Assembly (NCBI GenBank): GCA_013001365.1
Contig: JABDMQ010000216.1
Coordinates: forward strand, 1-19,479
Source: Flavobacteriaceae bacterium
Lineage (GTDB): Bacteria; Bacteroidota; Bacteroidia; Flavobacteriales; Flavobacteriaceae
Direction of reading: 5' to 3'
DNA length: 19,479 bases
Shown here one piece after another: positions 15,069-19,479 of the stretch. The notes under the pieces were generated by a model. That model had not been told where the DNA came from. It searched no databases and saw only the letters and a program-made list of their open reading frames with translations. The translations under genes were made by a program, and so were the position numbers. Position 1 is the first letter of the stretch. Every line of letters starts with the position of its first letter.

Positions 15069-18000
15069 ATGAAAAAATCATTCTTCCTAGTGATGCTTTG
15101 TGCGTCATTCTCACTACTTGCCCAAGACATTTCAATGGATCTATTAAAGAACATGGCACCAAGAAACATTGGGCCAGGCGGTATGTCAGGTCGTGTCACG
15201 GCCATTGATGTTGTTCAGACTAATCCAGATATCATGTATGTGGGAACTGCTTCAGGTGGGCTATGGAAATCGACATCCGGAGGCATTAAATGGGACCCTA
15301 TTTTCGATAACGAATTGACCGCCTCGATTGGATCTGTTGCCATACAACAATCCAATCCAAGTGTTATTTGGGTGGGCACTGGAGAAGGTAATCCTAGGAA
15401 TAGCTTGAACGGTGGCTTTGGAATCTATAAGTCTCTTGATGCTGGAAAGACATGGAAATCCATGGGGTTGGAAAAGACAAGACATATTCATCGTGTAATT
15501 GTGGACCCTACAAATCCAGATATCGTTTATGTCGGTGCTATTGGGTCTCCATGGGGAGAACACCCAGAAAGAGGTGTGTATAAGACAACCGACGGCGGCA
15601 AGTCATGGAAACAAATTCTATTTGCCAATAATAAAACTGGCGCAGCCGATTTCATCATGGACCCAACCAACCCTAATAAACTCATTGCGGCCATGTGGGA
15701 ACATAAACGTGACCCATGGTTCTTTAAATCAGGTGGAACTGGTTCCGGGCTTCATATTACACATGATGGAGGCAATACTTGGAAGAAAATAACCGATGAA
15801 GACGGATTCCCTAAAGGCGACTTGGGACGAATAGGTGTTGCCATCGCAAGGAATAAGCCCAATATCGTCTATGCCCTTGTAGAAGCCAAGAAAAATGCCC
15901 TTTACAAAAGTGAAGATGGTGGGTTTAAATGGAAGAAAATCAATGACAAGAACGATATAGGTAATCGCCCGTTCTATTATTCCGAGATTTATGTGGACCC
16001 CCAAAACGAAAATCGTGTGTTCTCTGTTTTTACTTATGTGAATGTATCAGAGGATGGCGGAAAGAACTTCACCCAATTAATGCCAGCTTATGGCGTGGAT
16101 AATGGTATACACCCAGATCATCATGCGTGGTGGATCCATCCTGAGGATGGAAGCTTCATGATCGATGGCAATGACGGAGGTATGAACATCACCAAAGATG
16201 GTGGTAAGACGTGGCGTTTCATTGGCAATTTACCAGTAGCGCAATTCTATCATATAAATGTAGATAATGAGTATCCGTATAACGTTTATGGTGGCATGCA
16301 AGATAATGGTAGTTGGCGAGGACCAGCCTATGTTTGGCGCGCTCAAGGAATAAGGAACAGTTATTGGCAGGAAATAAGTTTTGGAGATGGTTTTGATGTC
16401 GTACCTGATAAGGACAACCCTCGTCATGGATGGACCATGAGCCAGCAAGGCTTTGTAAGTTATTACGATTGGCAAACAGGAAATAACTTCGGTGTAAAAC
16501 CAACACATCCTGACCCTGATGTGTTGCTAAGATTCAATTGGAATTCTGCAATCAATATCGACCCTTTTGACAATAGTACGGTTTACTTTGGCAGCCAGTT
16601 CATTCATAAATCAACCGATAAAGGATTGACCTGGAAAGTCATTTCTCCAGATTTAACAACCAATGATCCTGAGAAGCAGAAGCAAGGTGAAAGTGGTGGA
16701 TTGACCATGGATGCCACTGGTGCAGAAAACCATTGTACTATATTGGTCATTGAGCCATCTCCGTTGGAAAAAGACATGCTTTGGGCGGCTACAGATGATG
16801 GACGAGTGCATTATACCCAAAATGGTGGTGGGTCATGGACAGATGTTTCAAAGGGCCTTCGAGGACTCCCAGTTGGAAGTTGGATCACTCAAATCAAGGC
16901 TAGTAACAAGAACAAAGGTGAAGCCCTTCTTATTGCCAATAACTATAGACGTTTCGATTACACGCCTTATGCATATAGAACCAAAGACTACGGCAAGACC
17001 TGGCAGCGAATTGTCGATGGCAACGATGTTCAGAGTTATACCTTATGTATAGTAGAAGATTTAGAAGAACCAAACCTTTTGTTCTTAGGAACGGATGATG
17101 GTCTTTATGTCTCCTTTGATGCTGGTAACTCTTGGAAAAAATGGACCGAGGGCTTCCCTACAACGTCAGTAAAGGACCTTGTAATACAACCAAGAGAACA
17201 TGATCTTGTAATAGGAACATTCGGGCGTGCTGCATGGGTACTGGATGATATCAGACCGTTGAGGGCCATGGCCAAGAACAAAAGCATTGTATATAACAAA
17301 CTTGAATTATTCGAACCTCCTATTGCATACCAAGCTGCTTATCAGCAACCCACAGGAAGTAGATTTGGAGGTGATGCTTTGTACAATGGTGAGAACAAAA
17401 GTCGTGGCGCTCATATCTCCTATTTTGTCAAGGTCGATAAGACCAAGGAAAAAATGAGCAAGGAAGAAAGCAAGGACAAAGAAGATAATGAAGAGGAAAA
17501 AGAAGAGTCCAAAGTTAAATGGGATTCGATCAAACTTAAGATCTACGACGGTAATCGCTTGATCAGAACTCTCAAGAGAAAAACACCTAAAGAAACTGGA
17601 GTGCATAAAATGCGTTGGTTCATGGATGAAGCTGGAGTAGATAGACCTTCACGAGCTATAAGGAAACGAAACAATGAACCTGGCGGTGTTTCAGTAAAAC
17701 CAGGATCCTATAAATTGGTGATGCATTATGGCGACCAAACTTCAGAGGAGATGATTACGGTGAAAAGCGATCCTAGGATCAATGTTTCCGTTGCTTCAAT
17801 AAATGAAGTTTATGATGCTTCTAAAGACCTCGAAAACATGAGACAGGTTGCAGCAGATGCAGTAAAGCAATTAGTCGAGAGCAAAAAGGTCGCTGAGAAG
17901 TATCAAAAAGAATTGAAGACATTGGACAAAGATAAATTCAAGGATAATATCAAATCCTCAAAAGACATTATCAAGAAAATAGATGAAGTCATTGCTGTTT

Positions 18001-18275
18001 TTCTTGGAAAGGTAGATAAGCGTCAAGGCATAACCAGAAATCCTGAAATAACGGTCATGCAGCGATTTGGCACTGCTGGATGGTATGTCGGCAGTCGTAA
18101 ATCAGGACTTACCTCAACGGAGCAAACCTTGGTTAAGCATGCAAAAGACGCCTTGAAGGATGCTTTGAGCAAGACCAATGCATTCTTCAATGAAGATTGG
18201 AAATCATATGAAAATAGCATCAAGGAATTGGATGTGTCACCATTCAAGGAAATAAAGACATTTAGTATTGATTAG
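15069..18275 (+). CDS. Exported VPS10/sortilin-like Asp-box propeller protein
   Basis: The 1068-residue product has a signal peptide (about 1-19, LLAQ) and a very large beta-propeller region to about 730. About eleven Asp-box/BNR turns of the type S-x-D-x-G-x-T-W can be read, for example SLDAGKTW (122-129), TTDGGKSW (173-180), THDGGNTW (231-238), TKDGGKTW (375-382), STDKGLTW (515-522) and SFDAGNSW (682-689). HPDHHAWW (348-355) is a conserved block of this bacterial family, often labelled glycosyl hydrolase although no glycosidase activity follows from Asp boxes alone. A lysine/glutamate-rich insert (789-817) separates a FlgD-Ig-like beta module (about 820-900) from a helical, probably coiled-coil C-terminus (about 915-1060). 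No type IX sorting domain is seen at the end. It is probably periplasmic or outer-surface, perhaps binding proteins or glycans. The substrate is unknown. Confidence 0.85.
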   Translation: MKKSFFLVMLCASFSLLAQDISMDLLKNMAPRNIGPGGMSGRVTAIDVVQTNPDIMYVGTASGGLWKSTSGGIKWDPIFDNELTASIGSVAIQQSNPSVIWVGTGEGNPRNSLNGGFGIYKSLDAGKTWKSMGLEKTRHIHRVIVDPTNPDIVYVGAIGSPWGEHPERGVYKTTDGGKSWKQILFANNKTGAADFIMDPTNPNKLIAAMWEHKRDPWFFKSGGTGSGLHITHDGGNTWKKITDEDGFPKGDLGRIGVAIARNKPNIVYALVEAKKNALYKSEDGGFKWKKINDKNDIGNRPFYYSEIYVDPQNENRVFSVFTYVNVSEDGGKNFTQLMPAYGVDNGIHPDHHAWWIHPEDGSFMIDGNDGGMNITKDGGKTWRFIGNLPVAQFYHINVDNEYPYNVYGGMQDNGSWRGPAYVWRAQGIRNSYWQEISFGDGFDVVPDKDNPRHGWTMSQQGFVSYYDWQTGNNFGVKPTHPDPDVLLRFNWNSAINIDPFDNSTVYFGSQFIHKSTDKGLTWKVISPDLTTNDPEKQKQGESGGLTMDATGAENHCTILVIEPSPLEKDMLWAATDDGRVHYTQNGGGSWTDVSKGLRGLPVGSWITQIKASNKNKGEALLIANNYRRFDYTPYAYRTKDYGKTWQRIVDGNDVQSYTLCIVEDLEEPNLLFLGTDDGLYVSFDAGNSWKKWTEGFPTTSVKDLVIQPREHDLVIGTFGRAAWVLDDIRPLRAMAKNKSIVYNKLELFEPPIAYQAAYQQPTGSRFGGDALYNGENKSRGAHISYFVKVDKTKEKMSKEESKDKEDNEEEKEESKVKWDSIKLKIYDGNRLIRTLKRKTPKETGVHKMRWFMDEAGVDRPSRAIRKRNNEPGGVSVKPGSYKLVMHYGDQTSEEMITVKSDPRINVSVASINEVYDASKDLENMRQVAADAVKQLVESKKVAEKYQKELKTLDKDKFKDNIKSSKDIIKKIDEVIAVFLGKVDKRQGITRNPEITVMQRFGTAGWYVGSRKSGLTSTEQTLVKHAKDALKDALSKTNAFFNEDWKSYENSIKELDVSPFKEIKTFSID

Positions 18276-18346
18276 TTTGATGGGTAATCAATTATCGTCC
18301 TTGCAGGTTTCCTTGATCTGATAGATCATCAAAACTTCAATTCGAC

Positions 18347-18826
18347 ATGAAAAGTGAAATTTTCGAAGTAACCATAGATCAAGGGCATTCCATCATTATT
18401 CCTGCTGGACATGCTGAGCCTTTTTTGGAATCTAAGGACAATCGGGTAAAGGTTGAAGCATCGTTTAAGGACAAGAAAATTATAATTCATTCCAAGATTC
18501 AAAAAGACAGATCCGGAAATTACAGAATCACATTTGGAAAACAGAATCAGAAAGCATTGGGCATTTTCCCAAGTGATTATTTCAACCTTCAATTCTTTGA
18601 GGATACATCGAAATATGGTGTAGACATGCCAGACGAATTACAAGCGGTTCTGGATACTGACAGTGAAGCTTTCGAGATCTTCGAATCATTTACTCCTGGT
18701 AAGCAGCGAAGTATAATTTACATGATTTCACGTTATAAGAACTCACAAACCAAAATTGATAAATCATTGATTCTTACAGATAATATTAAAAGAGGAATTC
18801 GAGATAATAAAGAACTACTAAAGTAG
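18347..18826 (+). CDS. DUF1905/YdeI-OmdA family protein
   Basis: This 159-residue protein combines two parts. Residues 1-90 are a small beta-barrel of the DUF1905 type; the segment RITFGKQNQKALGIFPSD (59-76) matches its usual core of an -AL-GI- turn after a strand. Residues from about 94 match the YdeI/OmdA C-terminal helical motif: MPDELQAVLDTDSEAFEIFE followed by SFTPGKQRSIIYMISRYKNSQTK, with the typical F-x-x-x-PGK-x-x-x-I pattern and basic helix. No signal peptide is present, so it is cytoplasmic. The precise function of the family is not settled; a protective role against peptides has been proposed for relatives. The gene follows the propeller gene by 71 bases and precedes the superoxide dismutase by 78, so it may be transcribed separately. 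Confidence 0.82.
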   Translation: MKSEIFEVTIDQGHSIIIPAGHAEPFLESKDNRVKVEASFKDKKIIIHSKIQKDRSGNYRITFGKQNQKALGIFPSDYFNLQFFEDTSKYGVDMPDELQAVLDTDSEAFEIFESFTPGKQRSIIYMISRYKNSQTKIDKSLILTDNIKRGIRDNKELLK

Positions 18827-18839
18827 AGTAATCCTTAAT

Positions 18840-18869
18840 TTGCAATTCGCTTTTTATCTCCTTAACTTG
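18840..18869 (+). promoter_or_regulatory. Possible promoter of the superoxide dismutase gene
   Basis: TTG at 18840-18842 is followed after 20 bases by TAACTTG at 18863-18869, close to TAnnTTTG but short by one T. It would place the start of transcription about 30 bases before the ATG at 18905. The support is weak. Confidence 0.25.
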
Positions 18870-18904
18870 TCGTAAACATTTAAATTAAACCTTATCACTT
18901 TAAA

Positions 18905-19471
18905 ATGAGAAAAGCATCAACAATCATAATGGCCATATTGCTAGTAGTAGCAGTAGGTTGCAAAAAAGAAAAGAAAGAAGCTGAAAAAGAAGCTGAAACT
19001 GTAGTAGAAAATGTGGAGGTTAAAAAAATAAAGGCCGCATTAACCTCAAAAAGTGATAGCAAGGTTACAGGTAGTGTGGTATTCACTGAAGAAAACGGAA
19101 AAGTTAAGATGGTTGCCGTTCTAGAGGGCCTGACGCCTGGAGAACACGCCATTCATTTACATGAAAAAGCAGATTGTTCTGCCCCTGATGCGACATCTTC
19201 TGGTGGTCATTGGAATCCAACCTTTGCCGATCACGGCAAGTGGGGCGAAGCCAAAGGATATCATAAAGGTGATATTGGTAATTTCACGGCTAACGAAAGT
19301 GGCTTGGCGACGGTTAACTTCTCAACAGATGAGTGGTGTATAGGTTGTGGCGACCCAAATAAGGATATCACAGGAAAAGCCGTAGTAGTCCATCAAGGCG
19401 TAGATGATTTTGTTTCGCAACCTTCTGGTGCAGCTGGGGCAAGAGTGAGTTGTGCTGGAATTATTGAATAG
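18905..19471 (+). CDS. sodC: Cu/Zn superoxide dismutase lipoprotein
   Basis: This enzyme should convert superoxide to oxygen and hydrogen peroxide in the periplasm or at the envelope. The N-terminus is a lipoprotein signal, VAVGC, with C19 as the lipid-carrying residue, followed by a charged K/E-rich tether (20-41). All metal ligands are present: H84 and H86 (HLH), the bridging H102 (GGHWNP), H110, H120, D123 (HKGD) and H163 (VVVHQG). The substrate-guiding arginine is R180, and C91 and C183 can make the conserved disulfide. A further pair, C145 and C148 (WCIGCG), lies just before the H163 segment. Length (188) is normal for a bacterial lipoprotein form. The gene stands alone, 78 bases after the YdeI-type gene, with a weak promoter candidate. 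It is complete and ends eight bases before the window edge. Confidence 0.95.
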   Translation: MRKASTIIMAILLVVAVGCKKEKKEAEKEAETVVENVEVKKIKAALTSKSDSKVTGSVVFTEENGKVKMVAVLEGLTPGEHAIHLHEKADCSAPDATSSGGHWNPTFADHGKWGEAKGYHKGDIGNFTANESGLATVNFSTDEWCIGCGDPNKDITGKAVVVHQGVDDFVSQPSGAAGARVSCAGIIE

Positions 19472-19479
19472 ATTAGAAA

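Noticed and set aside
15069..18275. Reading the large propeller protein as a true glycosyl hydrolase
   Set aside because: Asp boxes are structural turns found in many propellers; no sialidase-type catalytic arginine triad or other glycosidase signature could be recognised.
18313..18332. Small inverted repeat (TTGAT...ATCAA) between the propeller and YdeI-type genes
   Set aside because: Only about five pairs can form, the inner bases mismatch and no T run follows, so it does not support a terminator.

Overview
The window looks like chromosomal DNA of a member of the Bacteroidota, most likely the family Flavobacteriaceae. The evidence is AT-rich coding sequence, A-rich leaders without clear Shine-Dalgarno sites, exported proteins whose signal peptides end in -AQ or -SQ, a Bacteroidota-type -7 box (TAnnTTTG) ahead of the regulator gene, and gene families common in this group (a long VPS10/sortilin-like propeller, a MoxR/VWA pair, a reversed FadB-like fusion). 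This assignment is an inference from sequence style; there is no rRNA or other marker to confirm it. All 15 protein genes appear intact. I found no tRNA, rRNA, CRISPR array, insertion sequence or phage gene.

Bases 1-7905 form a fatty-acid degradation block. A long-chain acyl-CoA synthetase gene comes first. It is followed by what looks like an operon of a MarR-type regulator, a two-domain hydroxyacyl-CoA dehydrogenase/enoyl-CoA hydratase, a thiolase and a long acyl-CoA dehydrogenase, closed by a strong rho-independent terminator. Together these enzymes would activate a fatty acid and run all four beta-oxidation steps; only the electron-transfer flavoprotein is not encoded here. Just upstream of the regulator are three graded copies of a TACTATGCATGCATA-like element, the last a perfect 18-bp palindrome directly beside the -7 box. 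This is very probably the operator through which the regulator controls itself and the operon, and it is the most distinctive non-coding signal in the window.

Bases 7943-12325 hold five tightly packed + strand genes: an exported propeller fused to an NTF2-like domain, an exported M28-type zinc peptidase overlapping it by ATGA, an arginase-fold protein, a YdeI/OmdA-family protein overlapping that by 8 bases, and a small exported protein. The peptidase and the arginase-fold protein each have a substitution at a canonical metal-ligand position (His to Asp, His to Cys).

Bases 12326-14945 carry, on the - strand, a VWA-domain protein followed by a MoxR-type AAA+ ATPase one base later, a classic chaperone-like pair. 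The ATPase stop codon directly abuts the stop codon of the convergent small exported protein, the two forming a palindrome. Bases 15069-19471 return to the + strand with a 1068-residue exported VPS10/Asp-box propeller protein, a second YdeI/OmdA-family protein of different architecture, and a Cu/Zn superoxide dismutase lipoprotein with an extra CxxC pair.

No wholly new system is evident. The items best worth following are the triple operator array, the propeller-NTF2/peptidase pair, the two metal-site substitutions and the MoxR/VWA pair with a non-canonical Walker B.
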